Source: Sphingomonas sanguinis
Lineage (GTDB): Bacteria > Pseudomonadota > Alphaproteobacteria > Sphingomonadales > Sphingomonadaceae
Length of the DNA stretch: 39,890 nucleotides
Direction of reading: 5' to 3'
Assembly (NCBI RefSeq): GCF_001476905.1
Contig: NZ_LDTE01000042.1
Span: 1 to 39,890 of the forward strand
Numbering within the stretch: position 1 is the first letter of the stretch; every line of letters begins with the position of its first letter. The notes beneath the pieces are model-generated. The model searched no databases, had not been told where the DNA came from, and saw only the letters and a program-made list of their open reading frames with translations. Position numbers and translations under genes: made by a program. Of this stretch, positions 25,332 to 32,586 are shown one piece after another.

Positions 25332-26242
25332 TGCTGCCCTTCGCGCGGATCACCATCATCGGACTCGGCCTGATCGGCTCCTCGGTCGCGCGGGCGGTGC
25401 GCAAGGCGATGCCGACCGCGCGGATCACCGCCTATGACGCCGATCCGCAGGTGCGCGAGACGGTGCGCGCGCTCGATCTGGCCGATGACGTCGCCGACAC
25501 GGCGGGCGCGAGCGTGATCGACGCCGACTTCGTGATCCTGTGCGTACCTGTCGGTGCGATGGGCACGGTCGCCACCGAGTTCGCCGACGACCTGTCCGCC
25601 GAGGCGATCGTGTCCGACGTGGGCAGCTGCAAGGGATCGGTGCTCGCCGCGCTCACCGAAGCGCTGCCGGGCGCGACGATCATCCCCGCGCACCCGGTCG
25701 CGGGCACCGAGCGCAGCGGGCCGGAGGCGGGCTTCGCCACGCTGTTCCAGAAGCGCTGGTGCATCGTCACGCCGCCCGAAGGCGCGGATGAACTCGCCGT
25801 AGAGCGGGTCGCGGAGTTCTGGCGACGGCTGGGCGCGGATGTCGAGTTGATGGCCCCCGACCATCACGACCGGGTGCTGGCCGTCACCAGCCATTTGCCG
25901 CACCTGATCGCCTATACGATCGTCGGCACCGCCAGCGACCTGGAAGAAGTCACCCAGTCCGAGGTCATCAAATATTCCGCCGGTGGTTTCCGCGACTTCA
26001 CCCGCATCGCCGCGTCCGACCCGACCATGTGGCGCGACGTGTTCCTGACCAATCGCGAGGCGGTGCTGGAAATGCTTCAGCGCTTTTCCGAGGATCTCAG
26101 CCAGCTGCAACGCGCGATCCGCTGGGGCAAGGGCGACGAGCTGTTCGACTTGTTCAGCCGCACCCGCGCCATCCGCCGCTCGATCATCGACCAGGGCCAG
26201 GACGATGCGCGCGAGGATTTCGGGCGGAACCACGAGGGCTGA
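25331..26242 (+). CDS. tyrA: Prephenate/arogenate dehydrogenase family protein
   Basis: The 303-residue protein oxidatively decarboxylates prephenate or arogenate on the way to tyrosine. It begins with a Rossmann motif ITIIGLGLIGSSVARAVRK (G11, G13, G16) and has DFVILCVPVGAMGTVATEFA, SDVGSCKGSV, the substrate-binding IIPAHPVAGTERSGPEAGF with the conserved His, and AVTSHLPHLIAYTIVG in the helical C-terminal domain. No chorismate mutase or ACT domain is attached. Whether it prefers prephenate or arogenate, NAD or NADP, cannot be decided; TyrC naming is also used. It overlaps hisC by 1 base. Confidence 0.93.
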   Translation: MLPFARITIIGLGLIGSSVARAVRKAMPTARITAYDADPQVRETVRALDLADDVADTAGASVIDADFVILCVPVGAMGTVATEFADDLSAEAIVSDVGSCKGSVLAALTEALPGATIIPAHPVAGTERSGPEAGFATLFQKRWCIVTPPEGADELAVERVAEFWRRLGADVELMAPDHHDRVLAVTSHLPHLIAYTIVGTASDLEEVTQSEVIKYSAGGFRDFTRIAASDPTMWRDVFLTNREAVLEMLQRFSEDLSQLQRAIRWGKGDELFDLFSRTRAIRRSIIDQGQDDAREDFGRNHEG

Positions 26243-26244
26243 TC

Positions 26245-26375
26245 ATCCTCCCCGGTACGGGGAGGGGGACCGCCGCGAAGCGGTGGTGGAGGGGGATGAC
26301 CGCAGGGGACGACCTGCGTGGAAGCCCCCCTCCGTCAGGGCTTACGCCCTGCCACCTCCCCGTGCCGGGGAGGAT
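26245..26375. repeat. BIME/REP-like mosaic of GC-rich palindromes
   Basis: This 131-base element starts with a hairpin built on CCTCCCCGGTACGGGGAGG (26247-26265) and ends with CCTCCCCGTGCCGGGGAGG (26355-26373). The two ends are near-perfect inverted copies of each other (one central mismatch, plus one base just outside). Inside are CCGCCGCGAAGCGG (26270-26283) and a GTGGAGGGGG/CCCCCCTCC pair. The arrangement is that of paired repetitive extragenic palindromes between convergent genes. The right part also supplies the stop codon and last residues of plsC. Confidence 0.75.
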
Positions 26376-27052
26376 TCCAGCGCATTCATCGCCGCGTGTA
26401 CCCGCGCCTCCGCCTCAGCACGGGGAAGCCCCGGCGGGATCACCTCGCCGAAGCGCAGCGTCACCACCCCCGGCCGCTTCAGCCCCTTTCGCGGCCAGAC
26501 CAGCCCCGAATCGGTCGCCACCGGCACCACCGGCAGGTTCAGCATCCGGTACAGCCCGGCAAAACCGGGCTTCAGCGGCGGTGTCTCGCCGGGCTTCACC
26601 CGCGTGCCTTCGGGAAAGATCATGATCGCGCGGCCCTGCTTCACCGCCACTTGCGCGTCGCGCATCATGCCGCGCATCGCCTTGGCCGAGGCGCTGCGAT
26701 CGACGACGATCGCCCCATATTTGCGCACCGCCCAGCCCCAGAGCGGGATATTGGCCAGTTCGCGCTTCAGCACCATGGCTGGCGCGCCCAGGATGCGTTG
26801 CAGCTCCATCGTCTCGAACATCGCCTGGTGCTTGGCGGGATAGAGCGCCGGGGTGGTCGGCCGCGTGCCCTCCACCCGCACCCGAATGCCCAAGATCCAG
26901 CGCGTGCAGATCCGGTGGAAGCGCGTCCAGGTCGTCGCCCAGTGGATCACCGCATGACGCCCGCCGACCGCGATCAGCGGCGACAACAAAGCCATCACCG
27001 CCGAGATCGGATAGAAGATCGCCACGAAGACGATGTTGCGAAACAGGATCAC
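26342..27052 (-). CDS. plsC: 1-acyl-sn-glycerol-3-phosphate acyltransferase
   Basis: PlsC acylates lysophosphatidic acid to phosphatidic acid at the inner membrane. The 236-residue protein has an N-terminal hydrophobic helix (MILFRNIVFVAIFYPISAVM), motif I as KHQAMFET, in which the usual HX4D is HX4E, the GAIVVDRS region and motif III IMIFPEGTR, plus the late GLPRAEAEARV. The GTG start is chosen because it overlaps the upstream stop as GTGA; an in-frame TTG 18 bases earlier is less likely. Its last residues (ESSPARGGGRA) and stop are encoded by the intergenic palindromic repeat, a sign that the element inserted into the 3' end. It is the last gene of the ftsE-ftsX operon. Confidence 0.93.
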   Translation of the reverse strand: MILFRNIVFVAIFYPISAVMALLSPLIAVGGRHAVIHWATTWTRFHRICTRWILGIRVRVEGTRPTTPALYPAKHQAMFETMELQRILGAPAMVLKRELANIPLWGWAVRKYGAIVVDRSASAKAMRGMMRDAQVAVKQGRAIMIFPEGTRVKPGETPPLKPGFAGLYRMLNLPVVPVATDSGLVWPRKGLKRPGVVTLRFGEVIPPGLPRAEAEARVHAAMNALESSPARGGGRA

Positions 27053-27582
27053 GCCCCCACTCCCGTCCAAAGCGCGATCCGGCGCAGGATCAGCTTGTTA
27101 TATTCGTTGACCAGCGTGCCCAGCCGCGGCTCCGACGGCACGCCGTCGCCCAGCACCAGCACCTGGTTGCCCAGCACCGCGCGCAGCTCCATCCTGGCGC
27201 GCGGCAGGTGCCAGTCGGAGGTGACCAGCCGCACGGTGCGATAGCCATGCTCGCGCACCCAGTTCGCCGTCTCCTCGGCATTCGATCGGGTGTCGACCGC
27301 CTCACCGCCCAGGTCGATGCAGCAGGCGAACAGCTTGGGCGAGGTGTGATAGGTGCGCGCCAGGTCGATCGGCCGCACGCCGGGCGCGACGCCGGTGACC
27401 AGCATCCGCTTGGCCTGATGCGCCTGGATGAGGGCGATGCCGCGATCGATTCGCCCTGGCCCGCCGGTCGGCACCACGATCGCATCGGTGGTGTTGTTCT
27501 CCAGCGGATGGGGCAGGCTCAGCATGAAGGCCGCGAACCCCAGGCACCAGGCAAGCGCCGCCAGACCGATCAGCCGCAGCAT
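27049..27582 (-). CDS. DUF218 (YdcF/ElyC-like) family protein
   Basis: This 177-residue protein has one N-terminal membrane helix (LIGLAALAWCLGFAAFMLSL) and a DUF218 domain: DAIVVPTGGPGRIDRGIALI, RMLVTGVAPG, the SNAEETANWV segment, RLVTSDWHLPRARMEL and the C-terminal EYNKLILRRIA. ElyC and YdcF members are linked to envelope and lipid-carrier homeostasis, but their reaction is not known. It lies between ftsX and plsC in a coupled operon: the ATG is one base after the ftsX stop, and its stop overlaps plsC by 4 bases. The context suggests a role in cell-envelope synthesis at division (inference). Confidence 0.9.
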   Translation of the reverse strand: MLRLIGLAALAWCLGFAAFMLSLPHPLENNTTDAIVVPTGGPGRIDRGIALIQAHQAKRMLVTGVAPGVRPIDLARTYHTSPKLFACCIDLGGEAVDTRSNAEETANWVREHGYRTVRLVTSDWHLPRARMELRAVLGNQVLVLGDGVPSEPRLGTLVNEYNKLILRRIALWTGVGA

Positions 27583-27583
27583 C

Positions 27584-28483
27584 TCAGAGCATCCGCCGCA
27601 TCTGGCGCAGGACCGCATGGCGCGCCGCGACCACCGCCAGCAACACGAAGCCGAAGGGCAGGGCGATCAGCGCACCCATGTCCGCCACATCCAGCCGCAT
27701 ACCGCCCAGCAATTCGGAATCCAGCGCCCCCACCTGCCGCGCGATGAGCAGGATCGCGCCGCCGGCGATCACGCTGCCCGCCACCGCACCGATCCCGGCG
27801 TCGAGTGCGATCCGCCGCTGGAACAGGCGCGCCACCTGCCGGTCGGTCGCGCCGAGCATATGGATGACCTCGATCGTGCCGCGATGCGCCTCCAGCCCGG
27901 CGCGCGCCGCCAGCATCACGACGGCGGTCGTGGCGGTCAGCATCAGCAGGATGATCGCCCCGGCCAGCCAGGCGGCGGTGTCGAGCAGTCGCCCGACCGG
28001 CCCCAGCCAGGTGGCATGCGCATCGACCCGCACGGCGGGGCTGGCTCGGCTCGCTGCCGCTGACACCCGCGCGATCGCGGCGCTCGCATCGCTCGCCAGG
28101 TCGACATCGATCAGCGCGGGCACGGGCAGCCCGGCGGCTTGCGCATCGGTGCCGAGCCAGGGCTGCAGCATCCGGGCCAGCTCGGCCTGCGGCACCGGGG
28201 TCGCGCGGGCGACGTCGGGCAGGCTGCGCAAGACCCGCAGCACCTGCGCGGCGGCGGCATCGCGGCGCTGCGTCTCGCCCTCGACGATCTGCACGGTCAG
28301 CCGCCCCGCCATCTGCCGGTCGAGCGCGCCCGCCGCCCGCGCGGTCGCCAGCCCCGCCGCGCCCGACAAGAGGGTCAGGAACAGCATGATCGCGATGACC
28401 CAGCTCATGACATGCGCGCCGCCGCCATCGTCGAGCGCCCGCGCCTCCGCGCCCGTGCTGCGCTTTGAGGTAGCCCGCGTCAC
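27584..28483 (-). CDS. ftsX: Cell division protein FtsX
   Basis: FtsX is the membrane half of the FtsEX complex, which relays ATP hydrolysis to periplasmic peptidoglycan hydrolases at the division site. The 299-residue protein has the expected topology: TM1 at about 26-48 (MSWVIAIMLFLTLLSGAAGL), a periplasmic domain (about 50-165, LTVQIVEGETQRRDAAAAQV) and three further helices (about 168-195, 222-245, 265-290) with the family segment TIEVIHMLGATDRQVARLFQ, typical of permease loops. GTG start overlapping the ftsE stop as GTGA. Confidence 0.93.
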   Translation of the reverse strand: MTRATSKRSTGAEARALDDGGGAHVMSWVIAIMLFLTLLSGAAGLATARAAGALDRQMAGRLTVQIVEGETQRRDAAAAQVLRVLRSLPDVARATPVPQAELARMLQPWLGTDAQAAGLPVPALIDVDLASDASAAIARVSAAASRASPAVRVDAHATWLGPVGRLLDTAAWLAGAIILLMLTATTAVVMLAARAGLEAHRGTIEVIHMLGATDRQVARLFQRRIALDAGIGAVAGSVIAGGAILLIARQVGALDSELLGGMRLDVADMGALIALPFGFVLLAVVAARHAVLRQMRRML

Positions 28484-29247
28484 AGGCCGCTCCGCACGAT
28501 CGTCGAGGGCCGCGCCTCGGGCGGCATGGGCGTCGAAGGCCGCCCCTCGGGCGGCATGGGCCGGGTCGGTGGCAGGGGATCGGGGTCCACCAGACGCCCC
28601 CGCTCCAGATGCAGGTGATGCGCACCCGGAATCCGCTCGATCAAATGCCAGTCATGCGTCGCCATCACCACCGTGGTGCCCAGCCGGTGGAGCGAGTTGA
28701 ACAGATGAAGCAACCGTTCCGCCATCGCCGGATCGACATTGCCGGTCGGTTCGTCCGCCACCAGCAATTCGGGGCGCGCGATAACCGCCCGCGCGATCGC
28801 CACCCGCTGCTGCTCGCCACCCGACAGGGTCGCGGGCCGCGCGCCCGCCCGCTCGGACAGGCCGATCCAGGCCAGCATCTCGCGCACCGCGCGCGCGATC
28901 TCGCCCTCCGCCATCCCTGCGACGCGCAAGGGCAGCGCGATATTGTCGGCGGCCGACAGATGGGGGATCAGCCGGAAATCCTGGAACACCACCCCGATGC
29001 GCCGCCGAAAGCCGGGCAGCCGGTCACGCGGCAGGATCACAGCATCCTCGCCGAACAGGCGGATGATGCCCCGGCTGGGCCGCTGCGACAGATAGAGCAG
29101 CCGCAGGAGCGAGGTCTTGCCTGCGCCGCTGGCCCCGGTCAGAAAATAGAATTGGCCGGACCGCAACGTGAAACTGACGTCGCACAGGGTTTCCTCGCCC
29201 GCGCCATAGCGAAGGCCGACATTCTCGAACTGTACGATGTTCGCCAT
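28480..29247 (-). CDS. ftsE: Cell division ATP-binding protein FtsE
   Basis: FtsE is the ATPase subunit of FtsEX. The 255-residue protein has Walker A GASGAGKT (38-45), Q-loop [10 protein letters not shown], signature LSGGEQQR (141-148), Walker B LLVADEP (161-167) and the switch His in MATHDWHL. The ATG giving [15 protein letters not shown] is the family start. The C-terminal 30 residues are a Pro-rich tail carrying a near-duplicate unit (MPPEGRPST, then MPPEARPST) encoded by a 30-bp tandem repeat. It heads an operon of four overlapping genes and is divergent from a zinc-ribbon membrane protein gene. Confidence 0.96.
   Translation of the reverse strand: MANIVQFENVGLRYGAGEETLCDVSFTLRSGQFYFLTGASGAGKTSLLRLLYLSQRPSRGIIRLFGEDAVILPRDRLPGFRRRIGVVFQDFRLIPHLSAADNIALPLRVAGMAEGEIARAVREMLAWIGLSERAGARPATLSGGEQQRVAIARAVIARPELLVADEPTGNVDPAMAERLLHLFNSLHRLGTTVVMATHDWHLIERIPGAHHLHLERGRLVDPDPLPPTRPMPPEGRPSTPMPPEARPSTIVRSGL
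28501..28560. repeat. Tandem 30-bp duplication in the 3' end of ftsE
   Basis: Bases 28501-28530 and 28531-28560 are adjacent direct repeats identical at 28 of 30 positions, in frame, duplicating a ten-residue Pro-rich unit of the FtsE tail. This looks like a recent slippage event tolerated in a disordered region. Confidence 0.9.
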
Positions 29248-29404
29248 GCCCGACCGGCCTTGGCATGGGCGGGCGCGCGCTTCAAGTTCCACGCTTCACG
29301 CTTGCCACGCCTAGGGGCGGCGTGCTTACTGGCCCGGCGGGGGGGCCTGGATCGAAGGGCCTGTCCGTCTGTGACCTGTCCCGTCGGTTGAAGTGCCTGT
29401 CCGC

Positions 29405-30151
29405 ATGATCCTCGAATGTCCCGAGTGCCGCACCCGCTATCTGGTGCCCGACAGCGCGATCGGGCTGGAGGGGCGGACCGTGCGCTGCGCCCATTGCCGG
29501 CATAGCTGGTTCCAATCCCCGCCCGAGCCGGAGCCCGAGCTGCCCCTGCCCCCCGTGGCGGTCGCGGCCGATACGGCCCCGGTCGACGCGGCAGCGGACA
29601 GCGTTTTCGCCGAACCGCCGCCTCCCCCGCCGCCGGTCATCGCACCGCCGCCGGCGCCGCCGATCCTGACTCAGGACGATGCGGGCTTCGACGCCTTTGC
29701 CCATCGCCCGCCCTTCCGCGCGCGCCGCAACCCGGTGCGCCGCTGGACGATCGGGGCGGTCGCCGCCTGTCTGTTGCTGCTGCTCGCGACGGCGGCGATC
29801 ATGTGGACGGGGATGCCGGGCATCGGTGGCTGGCTGGGCCTGGGCAACACCGAATCGGCGCTGGAGCTGCGCTCCAACCCGATCGAGCGGCGCGAGCTGG
29901 AAAACGGCTCGGAGCTGTTCGCCATTTCTGGCCAGATCATCAATCCGTCGTCCAGCGCGCAGCGCGTGCCCGACCTGCGCGCCGAGCTGAAGGATGCGCA
30001 GGGTCGTGTCGTCTTTTCCTGGGCGATCGCGCCGCAGCAGCGGACGCTGGGTCCGGGCGCGTCGATCGACTTCAACTCGGCCAAGCTGGACGTACCGCCC
30101 AGCTCCAAGCGGCTGGACCTGAGCTTCGCGGGCGAGGGCGCGGCGAACTGA
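29405..30151 (+). CDS. MJ0042 zinc-ribbon membrane protein
   Basis: This 248-residue protein starts with an MJ0042-type zinc ribbon, with C5, C8, C28 and C31 in CPEC and CAHC around [11 protein letters not shown] Pro/Ala-rich linker (about 37-105, including seven consecutive prolines), one membrane helix (about 112-135) and a C-terminal domain with [20 protein letters not shown] follow; that domain looks like the FxLYD/DUF3426 beta-sandwich. The zinc ribbon would be cytoplasmic and the C-domain periplasmic. It is divergent from ftsE. The function is not established. A GTG at 29393 is an alternative start. Confidence 0.88.
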   Translation: MILECPECRTRYLVPDSAIGLEGRTVRCAHCRHSWFQSPPEPEPELPLPPVAVAADTAPVDAAADSVFAEPPPPPPPVIAPPPAPPILTQDDAGFDAFAHRPPFRARRNPVRRWTIGAVAACLLLLLATAAIMWTGMPGIGGWLGLGNTESALELRSNPIERRELENGSELFAISGQIINPSSSAQRVPDLRAELKDAQGRVVFSWAIAPQQRTLGPGASIDFNSAKLDVPPSSKRLDLSFAGEGAAN

Positions 30152-30178
30152 TCGCCGTCGCCTGACCCTCGCCTGGGG

Positions 30179-31549
30179 TTATCCCCGCCGCAACCGCCGC
30201 GCGACGATGGCGAACCGTGCGCCGTGGAGCAGTGCCGCGACCAGCATCCCGATTCCCGAGGCCCAGCCGAGCGCCGCCGCTCCCCACCCCTCCGACACCA
30301 GCCACCAGCCCAGCCCGCCGGTGACCAGGAAATAGGCGACGATGCTGTTGATCCCCGCCGCGACCTGATCGTTCAGCGACCGCAGCGCATAGACCAGCAC
30401 CACCTGAATTCCGTCGAACAGGATGAACGGCGCCCAGATCATCAGCATCGCCACCGCCGCCATCCGCGCCTCGGGCAGCGCGGGAAACAGGCCGACGACC
30501 GCCTGGGGCAGGGTCCAGAGCAACAGGCTGCACAGCCCCATGGTCAACACGACCATGGCGAGCGCCAGCAGGGTGCGCGGCACCGCCGCTCCCGCCGCGC
30601 CCTCGCCCACCGCATTGCCCGCACGCACGCCCGCCGCCGATCCCAATCCGATCGCCAGCGCGAAGGTGACGTTGTGGAGCGAGAACACGATCTGAAAGCC
30701 ATGCGCGGTCGCATCGCCCAGCCGGGTCGACAGCGCGATCAGAATGGCGAACCCGGCCAGCTCCAGGCCGGAGGCGATGGCGGGCACGAACCCGAACCGC
30801 GCCAGGCTGACCGCTCCCGCCAGCGTCGGGGTCCAGGCGGCGCGGTCCAGCCGCCGCACGCCGCGCTGTCCGCCGCGCGGCAACCGCATCGCGCTGGCGA
30901 CCATGGCGACAGCACCGATGGCGGAGGCGATGACGGTGGCCAGTGCCGCGCCAACGGCGCCGAGCGCGGGCAGGCCCAGTTCGCCCCCCGCCAGCGCCCA
31001 GGCGAGCGCTGCATTGATCGGCAGGATCAACAGATTGACCATCGTCACCCGGCGCGGGCGGCTGATCCCTTCCAGAAAGAAGCTGGCGGCGATCATCACC
31101 ATCTGGAACGGATAACCCAGCGCCATGACCGCCACGACCCGCGCGCCCGGTTCGACCAATGCGGGCGCAACGCCGATCCCGGCGAGCAGGCTGGCACCGC
31201 CCAGCCCCAGGATCAGCATCGCGGCCACGCCCAGCATCAGCCCCAGCACCATGCCGTCGCGCAACGCCTGGCCGGTCGCGGGCAAATCCCCCGCCCCGTC
31301 CGCCCGCGACGCGCGCACCAGCACGCCAGACAGCCAGGCCAGGCCGGTGACGATGGCGATATAGGTCAGCGACCGGCTGGCCGAGAGCGCCGCCACCTCA
31401 TGCTCGCCGACGCGCCCGACGACGATTACGTCGGTGACGTGCAGGATCGTCCAGTTGAGGCTGGTCAGCATCACCGGCCAGGCCAGGCCGAGCAGCCGGC
31501 GCACCTCGCCCTTGGCGGAAACGGGGTCGGGGCGATGGGATGGCGTCAT
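30179..31549 (-). CDS. MATE family efflux transporter
   Basis: This 456-residue inner-membrane protein has about twelve helices in two MatE repeats (about 20-180 and 245-405). Family features are LLGLAWPVMLTSLNWTILHVTD, VGRVGEHEVAALSASRSL, the NLLILPINAALAWAL segment, and the second-repeat FGFVPAIASGLELAGFAILI and SAAGVRAGNAVGEG, which resemble NorM/DinF. Such transporters extrude cationic drugs or metabolites in exchange for H+ or Na+; the substrate is unknown. The ATG at 31549 is chosen, giving MTPSHRPDPVSAKGEVRRLL; the longer frame upstream looks non-coding. It is convergent with the zinc-ribbon gene and divergent from tRNA-Leu. Confidence 0.92.
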   Translation of the reverse strand: MTPSHRPDPVSAKGEVRRLLGLAWPVMLTSLNWTILHVTDVIVVGRVGEHEVAALSASRSLTYIAIVTGLAWLSGVLVRASRADGAGDLPATGQALRDGMVLGLMLGVAAMLILGLGGASLLAGIGVAPALVEPGARVVAVMALGYPFQMVMIAASFFLEGISRPRRVTMVNLLILPINAALAWALAGGELGLPALGAVGAALATVIASAIGAVAMVASAMRLPRGGQRGVRRLDRAAWTPTLAGAVSLARFGFVPAIASGLELAGFAILIALSTRLGDATAHGFQIVFSLHNVTFALAIGLGSAAGVRAGNAVGEGAAGAAVPRTLLALAMVVLTMGLCSLLLWTLPQAVVGLFPALPEARMAAVAMLMIWAPFILFDGIQVVLVYALRSLNDQVAAGINSIVAYFLVTGGLGWWLVSEGWGAAALGWASGIGMLVAALLHGARFAIVARRLRRG

Positions 31550-31589
31550 GGCTTTTGACCTAGGGCGGATAAAGGACGGACGAAAGGCA

Positions 31590-31618
31590 TTGCGCTGCCC
31601 CGATCGCTTTGCTAGGGG
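31590..31618 (+). promoter_or_regulatory. Candidate promoter of tRNA-Leu
   Basis: TTGCGC (31590-31595) is followed after exactly 17 bases by TAGGGG (31613-31618), about 45 bases before the mature tRNA. The -35 is reasonable, but the -10 is a poor match to TATAAT, so this is a weak call based mainly on spacing and position. Confidence 0.35.
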
Positions 31619-31663
31619 CACCCGCCTACCAGCCCTCCGGCTTGCCGGTGGTGACTATCGAGT

Positions 31664-31750
31664 GCGGTCGTGGCGGAATTGGTAGACGCGCAACGTTGAG
31701 GTCGTTGTGGCCGAAAGGCCGTGGAAGTTCGAGTCTTCTCGACCGCACCA
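31664..31750 (+). tRNA. tRNA-Leu (anticodon GAG)
   Basis: The 87-base gene has a perfect 7-bp acceptor stem (GCGGTCG / CGACCGC), D-loop AATTGGTAGA, anticodon stem CAACG/CGTTG with loop TTGAGGT and anticodon GAG at 31698-31700, a long class II variable arm (TGGCCGAAAGGCC), a T-arm with GTTCGAGTC and an encoded CCA. It reads CUC and CUU leucine codons. No integration scar is seen next to it. Confidence 0.97.
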
Positions 31751-31811
31751 GATCATTCAGAACAATCGGAAATCATGACGGCGAACGCCCTCCGGGCGCG
31801 CGCCCGTGCCG

Positions 31812-32402
31812 TCATCGCAGGCCGACGAGCGCCGCCAGCGTGTCGATGGGCAGCGGCGAGACGAAGCGGAAACCGAAACGCCCGTCCTTCACCCAGCAGA
31901 TGGTGCCCGAAATCGCGGTGCCCAGCGGCCGCACGACGATATGCCCCGCCAGGCCGGGCTGGACTGCGCCCGCCGCCTCCAGCTTGGCGCCACCGGCCGA
32001 GACGTCGATCATCGCGGCGGTGAATTTGCGGTCGCCCAGCCGGACATCGGCCGACAGCGTGACCGGAAAGCGCGGCGGCCGCGGGATCGTGCCGTCTTCG
32101 TTCTCGGTCGAGAAGATGCTTTGATAGGGCTGCGGCGAATCGAACTGCACGCCCGCCTTCTGGCCCTTCACCCAGCGGACCGTGCCGTGCACCGGACCCA
32201 GGCCGCGCACTTCGACGGACAGCGAATCACCGACGCGGGGCACATCGACGAATCGTGCCATCAGGCCGTTGGCCGAGATATTGTGGACCAGGCATACGCC
32301 GGGCACGTCACCGCAGACCTTGCCCAGCAGGAGGACGGCCGAGTGCCGCTGGCCCGACCGCCGCTCGGCGGACGTCCCTTGCTGCTGTTCGACCTGCTCC
32401 AT
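31812..32402 (-). CDS. Tandem PilZ-domain protein
   Basis: This 196-residue protein holds two consecutive PilZ-like domains, the c-di-GMP receptor fold. Domain 1 (about 15-95) has RRSGQRHSAVLL and the NxSxxG motif in VHNISANGLMARF, and ends WVKGQKAGVQF. Domain 2 (about 105-190) has RPPRFPVTLSADV, DVSAGGAKLEA (DxSxxG) and ends WVKDGRFGFRF. Domain 1 keeps the R-x-x-x-R spacing better than domain 2, so one site may be structural only. The ATG at 32402 is chosen for its AAAGGA 5 bases upstream; an ATG at 32432 is in frame. Divergent from the penicillin-binding protein gene. Confidence 0.88.
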   Translation of the reverse strand: MEQVEQQQGTSAERRSGQRHSAVLLLGKVCGDVPGVCLVHNISANGLMARFVDVPRVGDSLSVEVRGLGPVHGTVRWVKGQKAGVQFDSPQPYQSIFSTENEDGTIPRPPRFPVTLSADVRLGDRKFTAAMIDVSAGGAKLEAAGAVQPGLAGHIVVRPLGTAISGTICWVKDGRFGFRFVSPLPIDTLAALVGLR

Positions 32403-32586
32403 TCCCGTCCTTTCGGCCAAGATCGCCCCCATGCGATATCCGGCGTCTTCCCGGGTACTAGCCCAACACCTCTAAAAAATTAACAACTTTGCGCGTGTGC
32501 AACATCGGTTCATCACCCGGTCAGCGGCGCTGAGGCATCGGCCGCTTGTGGTCATGTCCAAAGCCCTGTAATTCGCGAGCCGTCTC

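Noticed and set aside
30224..31558. 444-residue open frame antisense to the MATE gene
   Set aside because: It is His/Gln/Arg-rich without a domain, opposite a well-supported membrane transporter.
31664..31860. Genomic island attachment site at tRNA-Leu
   Set aside because: No integrase gene and no duplicated tRNA 3' end were found in the window.
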